Part shown: in pieces, positions 1 through 13,469 of the stretch | Layout: each line of letters opens with the position of its first letter | How positions within the stretch are numbered: the first letter of the stretch is position 1 | Assembly: GCF_014648475.1 (NCBI RefSeq) | Contig: NZ_BMRE01000059.1 | Coordinates: forward strand, 1-45,532 | Length of the DNA: 45,532 bases | Origin: Lentzea flava | Lineage (GTDB): Bacteria; Actinomycetota; Actinomycetes; Mycobacteriales; Pseudonocardiaceae | Direction of reading: 5' to 3' | Notes under the pieces: generated by a model | Told to the model about the DNA's origin: nothing | Seen by the model: the letters and a program-made list of their open reading frames with translations, nothing else | Databases searched by the model: none | Translations under genes and position numbers: made by a program

Positions 1-153
1 CGCAACCACCTACGCAACCGGCGGCCGCCCAACGCACCAGGCGTGCCATCAACCCGCCCCGCGGCGCTGGTGGGTCTTTGATCAGATTGGCGGGGTCTGG
101 GGCGGAGCCCCAGAAAGCAACCGGCACATGACCACGGCACGCAACCACCTACG
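1..153. repeat. Short direct repeat in left intergenic sequence
   Basis: The 14-mer CGCAACCACCTACG occurs at 1-14 and again at 140-153, and the shorter CGCAACCGG follows near each copy. Apart from this and the hairpins listed separately, I see no gene in the first 232 bases. In actinobacteria rne often lies beyond ndk, but no part of it is visible here. Confidence 0.5.
96..114. terminator. GC-rich hairpin in the left intergenic region
   Basis: TCTGGGGC (96-103) pairs perfectly with GCCCCAGA (107-114) around a GGA loop. There is no T-tract on either side. It may be a secondary terminator or a dispersed GC-rich repeat element. Confidence 0.4.
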
Positions 154-232
154 GACTCGAAACAGGAACCCGCCGACGCAACCGGGGGACGACCCACAAA
201 ACCCACGCGCCCCCAGAGCAGCACAAACAAAA

Positions 233-260
233 CGGCCCCAAGGCCGAAGCCAAGGGGCCG
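233..260 (-). terminator. Rho-independent terminator of ndk
   Basis: CGGCCCC (233-239) pairs with GGGGCCG (254-260), with an inner GGC/GCC pairing around CGAA. On the minus strand the stem is followed by GTTTTGTTTGTG, a genuine T-rich tail. It starts 12 bases after the ndk stop codon, so it fits as the ndk terminator. Confidence 0.85.
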
Positions 261-272
261 CCAAACCCACCC

Positions 273-683
273 TCAGAGGTTGGGGAACCAGATCTTGATC
301 TCACGCTCAGCCGACTCAGCCGAGTCCGACCCGTGCACGAGGTTGTACTGCACCTCAAGCCCGAAGTCGCCACGAATGGTCCCAGGCGTGGCCTTCTCGA
401 CGGGGTCGGTCCCACCGGCGAGCTGACGGAAAGCCGGGATCGCCCGAACCCCCTCCACCACCATGGCGACCAACGGCCCACCGGTGATGAAGTCGACGAG
501 GTCGTTGTAGAACGGCTTGCCGTCGTGCTCCGCGTAGTGCTGCTCGGCGGTGGCGCGGTCAGCCGTCCGCAGCTCCAGCGCGGCGAGCTTGAGCCCCTTG
601 CGCTCGATGCGGGAGATCACCTCACCGACGAGACCACGCTCAACGCCATCGGGCTTGACCAGAACCAGGGTGCGCTCGGACAC
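273..683 (-). CDS. ndk: Nucleoside diphosphate kinase
   Basis: This 136-residue protein is of normal family length. Ndk moves the gamma phosphate of ATP to other (d)NDPs through a phospho-histidine, balancing nucleotide pools in the cytoplasm. The N-terminus ERTLVLVKPDGVERGLVGE is the typical Ndk opening, TPGTIRGDFG is the conserved nucleotide-binding stretch, and NLVHGSDS carries the catalytic histidine. The reading frame stays open far upstream, but homology starts at the GTG at 683, which has GAGGAG about 9 bases before it. In most actinobacteria ndk follows folC and a DUF4233 gene directly; here those lie about 19 kb away on the same strand. A strong terminator follows the gene. Confidence 0.96.
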   Translation of the reverse strand: MSERTLVLVKPDGVERGLVGEVISRIERKGLKLAALELRTADRATAEQHYAEHDGKPFYNDLVDFITGGPLVAMVVEGVRAIPAFRQLAGGTDPVEKATPGTIRGDFGLEVQYNLVHGSDSAESAEREIKIWFPNL

Positions 684-749
684 GACGCCAAACTCCTCAA
701 AACAGGTACGGGAAGTGCCGACAGGGTAGCGAACGACACACCTGCCATA

Positions 750-1370
750 GTGCGCACCGTGAAGCACACGGGTTCGGCGCTGACCGGCGCGGCGGTTCTG
801 TTCGTCCTGCTGCGGCTGCTTGCTGTGTCCCATTATGACTGGCACACGGCGTTCGCCCTGCTCCACACCCTTGAACTGGACGACGCACCGGGGCTGTTCC
901 TGGGCACGTTCATGGCCGACGACCGGATCAGCACCGTCCTGCTCATGATCGTCACCCCGGCGACGTTCTTCTTCTACTTCCGCACGCGCAAGGATCCGGA
1001 GCGGGCCGGCATCACCGCGTTGCTGGCCGCGATCGTGCTCATCGCGCTGATGGTGTCCCACACGCTGACGTATCACCGCTGGTGGCTGGCCCCCGCGGCG
1101 GTGGCGATCGGCGCCGCCATGTTCCTGGCGATCCGCAACGCGCGGTGGCTGCTGCACTGGTTCGCGTTCCTGCTGGCGGGCACGGCGCTCGCGGTCGCGG
1201 CCATCGTCAGCACGCCGTGGGTGCCGAAGGAGCGGATCAACGACGCGCAGGACGTCTACGTGTTCGAGACCAGCCCCGGCTTCCTGAAAGTCCTCAAGGC
1301 GCAGGACCGCGAGTTCACGATCCTGCGCACCGAGGACGTCCGCACACGGGTCGAGCTGGCCGACCACTAG
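750..1370 (+). CDS. Multi-pass membrane protein of unknown function
   Basis: About 206 residues with roughly five hydrophobic segments (for example AAVLFVLLRLLAV, LLMIVTPATFFFYF, ITALLAAIVLIALMV, LLHWFAFLLAGTALAVAAIV) and a polar C-terminal tail of about 50 residues. I do not recognise the family. It is divergent from ndk with a 66-base gap. The start is uncertain: GTG at 750 or GTG at 759. Neither has a Shine-Dalgarno sequence, so the message may be leaderless. Its stop shares the four bases CTAG (1367-1370) with the stop of the convergent MFS gene. Composition and stop position support a real gene; function is unknown. Confidence 0.75.
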   Translation: MRTVKHTGSALTGAAVLFVLLRLLAVSHYDWHTAFALLHTLELDDAPGLFLGTFMADDRISTVLLMIVTPATFFFYFRTRKDPERAGITALLAAIVLIALMVSHTLTYHRWWLAPAAVAIGAAMFLAIRNARWLLHWFAFLLAGTALAVAAIVSTPWVPKERINDAQDVYVFETSPGFLKVLKAQDREFTILRTEDVRTRVELADH

Positions 1371-2812
1371 TGCACGAGCACCGGCTGGTTCTCCTCGCGG
1401 TCGACGCTCACCTGCCGCAGCACGAACACCGCGAGGCCCAGGGCCACGGCCACGAGGGCGGCGCTGATCCAGAACGCCAGGTGGAAGCCCGAGGTCAGCG
1501 CCTCCAGGCGGCCCACGCCGGAGGCCAGCAGGCCTGAGGTGTAGGCGGTCGAGGTCGTGGCCAGGACGGCCAGCCCGAGGGCGCCGCCCACCTGCGCGGT
1601 CGTGTTCACCAGGCCCGAGGCCAGGCCTGCCTCTTCTGGCGCTGCGCCGGACATCGCGAGCGTCATCAGCGCCGGGAACGACAGGCCCAGGCCGATGCCC
1701 AGCGGCGCCACCGCCGGGAGGATGTCCGTGAGGTACGAGCCGTCGACCGGCACCTGCGTGAACACCAGCATGCCTACCAGCATGAACACCAGGCCCACGA
1801 TCAGCATGTTGCGTTCGCCGAAGCGGGAGTTCAGGCGTGCAGACAGCGACACGGAGAACACCGCGATGGCACCCGCGACGGGCATGAAGGCCAGGCCGAT
1901 CTGCAACGGCGTGTACGACAGCACCAGCTGCATGTACAGCGTGCCGAGGAAGAACAGGCCGAACATGCCGGCGACCATCGAGATCTGCACCAGGTTCGCG
2001 CCGGTCACGTTGCGGGACCTGAACACCCGCAACGGCAGCAGCGGCTTGGCAGCGGTCCGTTGCCTCACCACGAAACCGGCCAGCAGCGCCAGAGCCACCG
2101 CGCCCAGGCCGAGCGTGTGGAACGAGCCGAAGCCGTGGTGCTCCGCCTTGACGATCGTGTACACGCCGAGCATCACCGCGGCGACGATCAGCAGTGCGCC
2201 CAGCACGTCCGCGCCCTCGCGCAGGCCCAGTCCCTCAGAGGAAGGCACCAGGCGAACAGCGGCCACCGCCGCCACGACACCGATCGGGATGTTCACGAAG
2301 AAGATCCAGTGCCACGACATGGCGTCCGTGAGCACGCCGCCGAGCAACAGGCCGATGGACGCGCCCGCCGCCGCCACAAAGCTGAACACGCCGATGGCGC
2401 GCCTCTGCTCGTTCGGCTCGGGGAACATCGTCACGACCATGCCGAGCGTCACGGACGTGGCCAGTGCACCGCCCGCACCCTGGACAAAGCGAGAAACGAT
2501 CAGCATCTCGGAGCTGAACGACACGCCGCACAGCAGCGACGCGACCGTGAAGACGCCGAGGCCGATCAGGAACACCTTCTTGTGCCCGATCAGGTCGCCG
2601 AGGCGGCCAGCGAGCAGCAACAGACCGCCGTAGGCGATCAGGTACGCGTTGACGACCCAGGCCAGGCCCGCCTGGCCGAACTTGAGGTCTTCCTCGATCG
2701 CGGGCAGCGCGACGTTCACGATCGTCTGGTCGAGAACGATCATCAGCATGCCCGCGCACAGGACGATCAGCGCCAGCCAGCGCGAGTCCGTCTTCGGTCC
2801 CCCTTGATTCAT
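1367..2812 (-). CDS. MFS drug efflux transporter, DHA2 (EmrB/QacA) family
   Basis: This 481-residue protein has about 14 hydrophobic segments, the DHA2 layout of proton-driven multidrug exporters in the inner membrane. Visible motifs are LDQTIVNVALP in helix 1 (residues 27-37), the MFS motif A GRLGDLIGHKKV (69-80), and a Gly-rich antiporter motif C around FVAAAGASIGLLLGG. The substrate cannot be read from the sequence. The gene lies 40 bases downstream of a marR gene on the same strand, and a MarR-type operator sits in that gap just upstream of a -10 box (TACGGT, 2820-2825) placed 7 bases before the ATG. This points to its own repressible, leaderless promoter. The stop codon overlaps that of the convergent membrane gene. 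Confidence 0.93.
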   Translation of the reverse strand: MNQGGPKTDSRWLALIVLCAGMLMIVLDQTIVNVALPAIEEDLKFGQAGLAWVVNAYLIAYGGLLLLAGRLGDLIGHKKVFLIGLGVFTVASLLCGVSFSSEMLIVSRFVQGAGGALATSVTLGMVVTMFPEPNEQRRAIGVFSFVAAAGASIGLLLGGVLTDAMSWHWIFFVNIPIGVVAAVAAVRLVPSSEGLGLREGADVLGALLIVAAVMLGVYTIVKAEHHGFGSFHTLGLGAVALALLAGFVVRQRTAAKPLLPLRVFRSRNVTGANLVQISMVAGMFGLFFLGTLYMQLVLSYTPLQIGLAFMPVAGAIAVFSVSLSARLNSRFGERNMLIVGLVFMLVGMLVFTQVPVDGSYLTDILPAVAPLGIGLGLSFPALMTLAMSGAAPEEAGLASGLVNTTAQVGGALGLAVLATTSTAYTSGLLASGVGRLEALTSGFHLAFWISAALVAVALGLAVFVLRQVSVDREENQPVLVH

Positions 2813-2819
2813 AAGAGGA

Positions 2820-2850
2820 ACCGTAGCAGATAGTTTTGTACGGGACTATC
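2820..2850 (-). promoter_or_regulatory. MarR operator and leaderless promoter of the MFS gene
   Basis: The palindrome TAGTTTTGTACGGGACTA (2831-2848, pattern TAGT-N10-ACTA, extended by GA/TC on each side) lies 5 bases upstream of a -10 box TACGGT (minus strand, 2825-2820). The ATG follows 7 bases later. The operator would cover the -35/spacer region, the usual position for repression. The same pattern recurs upstream of marR. Confidence 0.75.
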
Positions 2851-2852
2851 TC

Positions 2853-3335
2853 TTATCCAACCGCATGACGCAGAGCACGTTTGCGCGGCGGCTTCTCGCA
2901 CGGCACAGGAGTGCTCAACCGGCCCTCGACCAGCCTCGTCAGGCCGTTGACCAGGCCGACGCGCTCGTCGTCCGGCAACGAGCCGAGCACGCTGCCGACG
3001 ACCTCCCGGTACATGTCGTCGGCCTTCGCCACGATCGCGCGGCCGGCCTCGGTCACGACCACGACGCGGGCACGACGGTCGGTCGGCGACGGCTTGCGCT
3101 CGGCGTAACCAGCGGATTCGAGCGCGTCCATCGTCACGACCATCGTGGTCTTGTCGATGTCGACGATGTCCGCGATCTCGGTCTGCGTGAGTTCCGCGTC
3201 CAACGCGCTGGACAGCACGCAGCGGGCTCGCGGAGTCAGTCCGATCTCCGCGAGCCTCGCCGTCAGCTCGGTTTCCAGTGCGTGTCCCGTCCGATGCAGC
3301 AGCATCATCAGGTCAGTAGACCCCGTCGCGCCCAT
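2853..3335 (-). CDS. MarR family transcriptional repressor
   Basis: This 160-residue protein has the MarR winged helix-turn-helix (about residues 35-110): ELTQTEIADIVDIDKTTMVVTMDALESAGYAERK is the helix-turn-helix, and DRRARVVVVTEAG (86-98) the wing with the conserved DRR. MarR proteins act as dimers and usually release DNA on binding a phenolic or drug-like ligand. The gene sits just upstream of a DHA2 exporter, and both carry the same TAGT-N10-ACTA operator, so it very likely represses itself and the exporter. The ATG at 3335 has a -10 box (TACCGT, 3347-3342 on the minus strand) 6 bases upstream and no Shine-Dalgarno sequence, which suggests a leaderless message. Confidence 0.93.
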   Translation of the reverse strand: MGATGSTDLMMLLHRTGHALETELTARLAEIGLTPRARCVLSSALDAELTQTEIADIVDIDKTTMVVTMDALESAGYAERKPSPTDRRARVVVVTEAGRAIVAKADDMYREVVGSVLGSLPDDERVGLVNGLTRLVEGRLSTPVPCEKPPRKRALRHAVG

Positions 3336-3341
3336 GACACC

Positions 3342-3371
3342 ACGGTACCAAACTAGTCTAGAACCAAACTA
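3342..3371 (-). promoter_or_regulatory. MarR autoregulatory operator and promoter
   Basis: TAGTCTAGAACCAAACTA (3354-3371) has the same TAGT-N10-ACTA form as the site before the MFS gene. It lies 6 bases upstream of -10 box TACCGT (3347-3342, minus strand), almost the same geometry as at the MFS promoter. A further half-site, GTACCAAACTA (3345-3355), overlaps the -10 box. Confidence 0.7.
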
Positions 3372-3384
3372 TTTGTCAGCGGAA

Positions 3385-8784
<5,400 letters not shown>

Positions 8785-8799
8785 CGCGACCTCCTTGTC

Positions 8800-8878
8800 G
8801 CAACTTCTTGCAGGGTTGCTGCACGAAACCACGACAAACAGCGGGAAACAATACGTCGGGCATTGCAAATGTTTGCGA
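8800..8878 (-). promoter_or_regulatory. Candidate sugar-responsive operators upstream of amylopullulanase
   Basis: Two inverted repeats lie in the 94-base leader. GCAACTTCTTGCAGGGTTGC (8800-8819) has arms GCAAC/GTTGC; TTGCAAATGTTTGCGA (8863-8878) is almost palindromic. CTTGCA/TGCAAG half-sites are typical of LacI-type maltose regulators (MalR) that control actinobacterial amylases. This is suggestive only; no such regulator is encoded here. Confidence 0.45.
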
Positions 8879-10846
8879 TCAGCGAGTCGGGCGGTGGTAC
8901 GTCGGCACCACGTGCAGCGGGTGGATCCCCCAGTCGTCGATCGCCTGCAGCGCGAGCGGCCCGAGCCCGATGACGTTGCTCGCCGACGCCGGCCCCTCCA
9001 GCGTCGGAAGGCCGTTGAACTGCGTGTTCGTCGACGGCGCCGGCGAGGCGGAGGCAACGGCCTGAGGGTCGTCGTCGAAGAGACCCATCACCGCGAGCAG
9101 CACGTACGGGTCCTGCTTCAGCTCGTTCTCCAGCTGCTCGACGTAGAGGTACTCGCCGCGTTTCGCCGCGCTGAACACCGCCCTCCCGAGCCGTTCGAAC
9201 GACTCCTTGCACGCCTCCGGGGTGGCCGCGGCCATCGCCTCCTCCGGCGACACCCGCACCAGCGTCATCTTGCTGCCCCTCGTCGAGCTGTCCTCGCCGT
9301 AGCGGTACGGGAGGAGCGCCTCGCCGCTCTGCGGGTCGATCAGCAGGACGTCGCGGAACCGGTGGCCTGGCAAATGGGTGCGCGCCATGATGCCGAAGCC
9401 GACCCAGAACTCCAGCTTGTCGTCGGGCAGGCGCCAGTACGTCCGCTGCTCGCCCTGCTGCAACGCGATGTAGCCGCCGACAGCGATGCCCGGCACCGCC
9501 TGCGTCAACGTTCCGGTGAACATCGCGCGCGCCTCGTCGGTGAGGCTCTCGGGAGTGCCCTGCGATTCGATGCCGTCGCCGTAGCGGTTGAAGGTGATCG
9601 CTATCTCCAGCGGGTGCGGGCCCCACTCCAGCATCGCGGACAGCGCCAGTTCACCGATGCCCTGGAGCGTTTCCCGCGAGACCGGCGCGTTGATGCCGGG
9701 ACTGCCCTTGAACGGCGTGTTCTCCGACGGCGCCGGTTTGCACGACACGACGACGATTTCCTCGTCGTTGTGGTTCTGCAGGGCCATCATCGCGAACGGC
9801 TCGACTCGCTCGCCCTGGTTCACGACGGGTTCGAGGGTGAGGTACTCCCGGCGGCCGTCCGCCACCTCGATCATGCGGCCGACCCAGCGGTAGGCCTCCC
9901 TGAGAGCCTCGGGGGTGACGGCCGCGTAGGCCTCTTCCCTGGTGACCGGCTGGAGCCGGGTCTGGACGCCGAGCGTTGCCCCGTCGGTCATGAACCGGTC
10001 CGTCATCAGCGCCTGGCCGGTCCGCTCGTCGATCATGATCACGTCGCGGAAGCGGCCCTCGCTCAGCGGGGAGCGGGACAGGTTGCCCCTGGCCAGCCTG
10101 CTCTGGAGGTGGCCGTCGGTCAGCTTCCAGTACGTCGTGCGCTCGCCGATCTGCAGGACGATGTGGCCGCCAACCGGGACGCCGCAGACCGCGGTGGTGA
10201 GCTGGGCGTTGAAGATCGCGGCAACCTCGGGTGGGAGGTCCTGGGACGGCGCGGGAGCGTTGGGCTGAAACGGCGGCAGGGCGGCGAACTGCGGATCCAA
10301 CCGCCCGGTCCGCACGACGTGGTGGGCCCAGGCCCGCGCACGGGAGAGCGGGTGGTCGGGGAACCTGCTGTCGAACCGCGGGTCGTCGCCCGCGTGGAAC
10401 GGCAACCGGCCCTGCACCCGCGGCGCGTACGGGTGCGGCATGACCCAGCGCTCGAACCCGACCTCGGGCGCGAGCACGCCCTCACGCATGCCCGTGACCG
10501 GACCTTCCACCGCGATGAGCTGCAGGACCGCGCTGCAGGTCGCCTTCGGCACCGTGAACGAGCACAGGAACGCCTGCCCGGCAGGCCGGTTCGGCAGCGG
10601 CACCTTGATGATCCGCAGCAGTGCGGGCACACCGGCGAGCTGGACGACGTGCGCCTCGATGAGACACCCGTCCTGGCCGTGGATCACGGCGAGGTCGTGC
10701 CTCAGCTTGGGCAGATCGTCCAGCCCGGCCGGCAGGTCGGGGACCAGGTTGTAGTAGGTCAGGGTGACGCGGTCACCGTTGGCGGGGTTCGACCAGTTGC
10801 TCTGGTCCTGCTGCTGGAAGCCGGTGGTGTCGAACGAGATGGGCAC
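8879..10846 (-). CDS. Protein of unknown function with internal duplication
   Basis: A 655-residue protein without signal peptide or clear membrane segments, probably cytoplasmic. The first 190 residues form a distinct domain (from YYNLVPDLPAGLDDLPKLRH to HPYAPRVQGRLPFH). The rest holds two copies of a unit of about 175 residues: 205-380 (LTTAVCGVPVGGHIVLQIGE, RFRDVIMID) and 434-612 (LTQAVPGIAVGGYIALQQGE, RFRDVLLID). After each copy comes a shorter repeated segment (386-428 and 617-655: LALSAMLEWGPHPLE / LALQAIDDWGIHPLH). I know of no assigned function. The GTG start at 10846 is the first in frame. It lies 21 bases after the secreted beta-propeller gene on the same strand and could be co-transcribed. 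The N-terminal part resembles hypothetical proteins seen in other actinobacteria; that is memory, not a search. Confidence 0.85.
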   Translation of the reverse strand: MPISFDTTGFQQQDQSNWSNPANGDRVTLTYYNLVPDLPAGLDDLPKLRHDLAVIHGQDGCLIEAHVVQLAGVPALLRIIKVPLPNRPAGQAFLCSFTVPKATCSAVLQLIAVEGPVTGMREGVLAPEVGFERWVMPHPYAPRVQGRLPFHAGDDPRFDSRFPDHPLSRARAWAHHVVRTGRLDPQFAALPPFQPNAPAPSQDLPPEVAAIFNAQLTTAVCGVPVGGHIVLQIGERTTYWKLTDGHLQSRLARGNLSRSPLSEGRFRDVIMIDERTGQALMTDRFMTDGATLGVQTRLQPVTREEAYAAVTPEALREAYRWVGRMIEVADGRREYLTLEPVVNQGERVEPFAMMALQNHNDEEIVVVSCKPAPSENTPFKGSPGINAPVSRETLQGIGELALSAMLEWGPHPLEIAITFNRYGDGIESQGTPESLTDEARAMFTGTLTQAVPGIAVGGYIALQQGEQRTYWRLPDDKLEFWVGFGIMARTHLPGHRFRDVLLIDPQSGEALLPYRYGEDSSTRGSKMTLVRVSPEEAMAAATPEACKESFERLGRAVFSAAKRGEYLYVEQLENELKQDPYVLLAVMGLFDDDPQAVASASPAPSTNTQFNGLPTLEGPASASNVIGLGPLALQAIDDWGIHPLHVVPTYHRPTR

Positions 10847-10867
10847 CCACCGACCCTATGGTGATCT

Positions 10868-11890
10868 TCAGATGGGCGTGGTCGCTTTCCACAGCTCGTA
10901 CGTGTAGAGCGACGCGGGATGCGGACCGACGAGCCCCACGGTGTACACGGCCGTCACGGAGTTCGAGGACGGCAGCGTGCCGTACACCGTGCGCACCAAT
11001 CCGGCGTTGTGGTTGCGCGGATAGCCGGTCTGGTCCTGGCCGATGGTGCCGATCGACGTCCACGTGCCCTTGCCCGCCCACATGTCCCCGCCGCGCAAGG
11101 CGACGACTTCCACCCGTTCCGAGATGAAGTCCGGATGCCCGACCGGCCGCGGACCGGCTTCGCGGATCGCGACGAACCTGTCGTTCGGCGGGTCGTAGGC
11201 GACGTCGAAGTTGTGCAGGCCGCGGTCGGCCAGGCCGTCGTTGGTGATCGGCACCTTCTGCCCGACGACCGGGTTGCTCATGTTGCCCAGGGTGAGGTGC
11301 CGGAAGTACGCCTGCGTCCTGCCGTCACCGCCCTCGGTGTAGAACAGCATGATCTCGCCGGTGTTCGGGTTGATCGTCGTGGCGCTGGGCTGGCCGGCGC
11401 CCCACGCCTGCGGGTCGCTGAACGGCGTGCGCACGATCGGCTCCGGGTACTTGACCCACGGGCCGCCCAGCGCGTTCGCGAAGGCCACGCCGATCTGGTT
11501 GCGCGAGTTGGGCAGGTCGGTGCCCAGGAAGAACATCACGTACCGGTAGGCGGTTCCGCCGTAGCTGACGTTCGCGGCCACCACGGTGGGGTCGCAGATG
11601 TGCTGCGAGTCCCAGCCGGAGCCGGGACGCACGACGTCGTGGTCCTCACCGCCGATGCGGGTGAAGAACACGTGGTCGTCGATCTGGCCGTTCACCCTGT
11701 TGTGGCAGGTGTAGACGTACGTCTGCGCGCCGTCGGCGATCACCGACGGCGCGTAGGCGTACATCTGGCGCCCGCTCGGGGCGTAGAACGGTTCTGGCGT
11801 GCTCCACGACGCGCCGGAGCCCGCCGACGCGGACGTGGGCACGACGAGAAGGGCGGTGAGAGCCACCGCCACGGCTGCTTTGCGCATCAT
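10868..11890 (-). CDS. Secreted beta-propeller-like protein, possibly a glycosidase
   Basis: About 340 residues, opening with a Sec signal peptide (MMRKAAVAVALTALLVVPTSASA). The mature part has repeated beta-rich segments, including SVIADGAQTYVYTCH, CDPTVVAANVSYGGTAYRYVMFF, GQPSATTINPNTGEIMLFYTEG and HNFDVAYDPPNDRFVAIRE. These resemble the five-bladed propellers of GH43/GH32-type or DUF4185-like proteins. A catalytic triad cannot be assigned with confidence, so the enzymatic role is a guess. The ATG at 11890 (or the next one at 11887) follows a run of six G, which may serve as ribosome binding site. It lies 16 bases after phoD on the same strand, suggesting a shared transcript and an extracellular scavenging role. 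Confidence 0.8.
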   Translation of the reverse strand: MMRKAAVAVALTALLVVPTSASAGSGASWSTPEPFYAPSGRQMYAYAPSVIADGAQTYVYTCHNRVNGQIDDHVFFTRIGGEDHDVVRPGSGWDSQHICDPTVVAANVSYGGTAYRYVMFFLGTDLPNSRNQIGVAFANALGGPWVKYPEPIVRTPFSDPQAWGAGQPSATTINPNTGEIMLFYTEGGDGRTQAYFRHLTLGNMSNPVVGQKVPITNDGLADRGLHNFDVAYDPPNDRFVAIREAGPRPVGHPDFISERVEVVALRGGDMWAGKGTWTSIGTIGQDQTGYPRNHNAGLVRTVYGTLPSSNSVTAVYTVGLVGPHPASLYTYELWKATTPI

Positions 11891-11906
11891 CCCCCCAGAT
11901 GAATGT

Positions 11907-13418
11907 TCAGCGTTGTGCCCCCAACGTAGTCGACCACAGCGACTTCCCGGTGGCGTCACGCAACCAGACCGTGAGCTCGTGCTGGTTCGCTTGCACCTCA
12001 CCGAAGTGCTGGAACCCGTCCAGCGGCGAGGTGTTGGCGGCGGGCGGCGCGTGCACGAACACCGCCTGCGGGCCGAACGTCGGGTCGAGCGTGTTCGGGC
12101 CGAACGCGCCGGCGTGCGCAGGGCCGGACACGAACTCCCAGAACGGGTCGAAGTCGCCGACGGCCGCGCGGTCCGGCGAGTAGTGGTGGGCGGCGGTGTA
12201 GTGGACGTCCGCGGTGAGCCACACCGTGTTCTTCACCCTGCGCTTCTTCAGCTCGCGCAGCACCCACGCGATCTCGTGCTCACGGCCGTTGGGCGCGCCC
12301 GGCAGGCCGTTCGCGACGCCCTCGATGTCGGCGCCGTCCGGCACGGTGAGGCCGACGGGCAGGTCCGCGGCGATGATCTTCCAGGTGGCGGTGCTGCTGG
12401 ACAGTTCGCGGACGAGCCACTGGGCCTGCTTCGCCCCGAGGATCACGCCCGGCTGGTCCCTGGGCGAGGTGTTCTTGTCCTTGTAGGTGCGCATGTCGAG
12501 CACGAAGATCTCGACGTTGCGGCCGTAGGACAACTTCCGGTAGACGCGGCCGTCGACGGCGCGTTGCCGGTCGATCGGCATCCACTCGTGGAACGCCTGG
12601 AAAGCACGCTGTGCCAACACGTCCACGCGCTTCTCGGTGTACTGCGGGAGGTCGAGGATCTCGCCGGGGTACCAGTTGTTGGTGACCTCGTGGTCGTCCC
12701 ACTGGGCGAAGACGGGAACGTGGGCCGCGAAGCGCTTGAGGTTGTCGTCGAGCAGGTTGTAGGCGAACTGGCCGCGGTACTCGTCGAGCGTTTCGGCCAC
12801 TTTGGACTTCTCGGGCGTGACGACGTTGCGCCAGACCCGGCCGTCCGCGAGGGTGACCGTCTCCTTGAGAGGGTTGTCGGAGTAGACGCTGTCGCCGCTG
12901 TGGATGAAGAAGTCGGGGCGGCGGTCGGCCATCGCCTTGAAGATCGGCATGCCGCCGATGTCGGGGTTGATGCCCCAGCCCTGACCGGCGACGTCACCCG
13001 ACCACACGAACCGCACCTCGTCGCGGCCGAGCGGGGCGGTCGTGAAGCTGCCGGTGACGGGCTCGCTGCAGGTGCGGCCGTCCAGGTCCTCGGCCGTGAC
13101 GCGGTAGTGGGCGGTCCGGCCGGGCGGCAGGTGGCCGACCCTGACCTGGCCGGTGCCGCCCGTCCCCGGCGTGAGCAGCGGACCGCGGATGCGGCGGGAG
13201 AACCGGAAGTCCGGGCGGTGGGACACCTCGACGAGCATCCGCGCCGGGCGGTCCGACCTGGTCCAGACGATGCCGCCGTCGAAGGTGACGTCGCCGGACT
13301 GGACACCGTGGGTCAGCACCGGCCGGTCGGTCTTCGCGAGGCTGATGCCCGAGGGCACCAGCGCCGCTGCCGTGCCGAATGCGCCTGCCTTGAACAACGT
13401 GCGACGGTCGAAGGTCAT
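11907..13418 (-). CDS. phoD: PhoD family alkaline phosphatase/phosphodiesterase, Tat-exported
   Basis: This 503-residue protein opens with a twin-arginine signal (RRTLFKAGAFGTAAALVPSG, residues 5-24), so it is exported folded. A Fn3-like N-terminal domain is followed by the PhoD metallophosphatase domain. Metal-site motifs are visible: SGDVAGQGWG, FFIHSGDSVYSDNP, WDDHEVTNNW and LTADVHYTAAHHYSP. PhoD enzymes use Fe/Ca to hydrolyse phosphate mono- and diesters, including teichoic acid, mainly under phosphate starvation. The ATG at 13418 directly precedes the Tat signal. I do not see a convincing pho box in the 50 bases upstream. The gene is followed closely by a secreted beta-propeller protein. 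Confidence 0.93.
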   Translation of the reverse strand: MTFDRRTLFKAGAFGTAAALVPSGISLAKTDRPVLTHGVQSGDVTFDGGIVWTRSDRPARMLVEVSHRPDFRFSRRIRGPLLTPGTGGTGQVRVGHLPPGRTAHYRVTAEDLDGRTCSEPVTGSFTTAPLGRDEVRFVWSGDVAGQGWGINPDIGGMPIFKAMADRRPDFFIHSGDSVYSDNPLKETVTLADGRVWRNVVTPEKSKVAETLDEYRGQFAYNLLDDNLKRFAAHVPVFAQWDDHEVTNNWYPGEILDLPQYTEKRVDVLAQRAFQAFHEWMPIDRQRAVDGRVYRKLSYGRNVEIFVLDMRTYKDKNTSPRDQPGVILGAKQAQWLVRELSSSTATWKIIAADLPVGLTVPDGADIEGVANGLPGAPNGREHEIAWVLRELKKRRVKNTVWLTADVHYTAAHHYSPDRAAVGDFDPFWEFVSGPAHAGAFGPNTLDPTFGPQAVFVHAPPAANTSPLDGFQHFGEVQANQHELTVWLRDATGKSLWSTTLGAQR

Positions 13419-13469
13419 GCGCGGTTTCTAGTCGCCGGTTCTGACCGGTGGCCGAACCCGAGATGAACT

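Noticed and set aside
1..153. CRISPR array at the left end
   Set aside because: Only two copies of a 14-mer, not evenly spaced and without further units or cas genes.
273..1367. ndk as a longer 364-residue protein
   Set aside because: The extra 228 residues are antisense to the membrane protein gene; Ndk homology and a ribosome binding site mark GTG 683.
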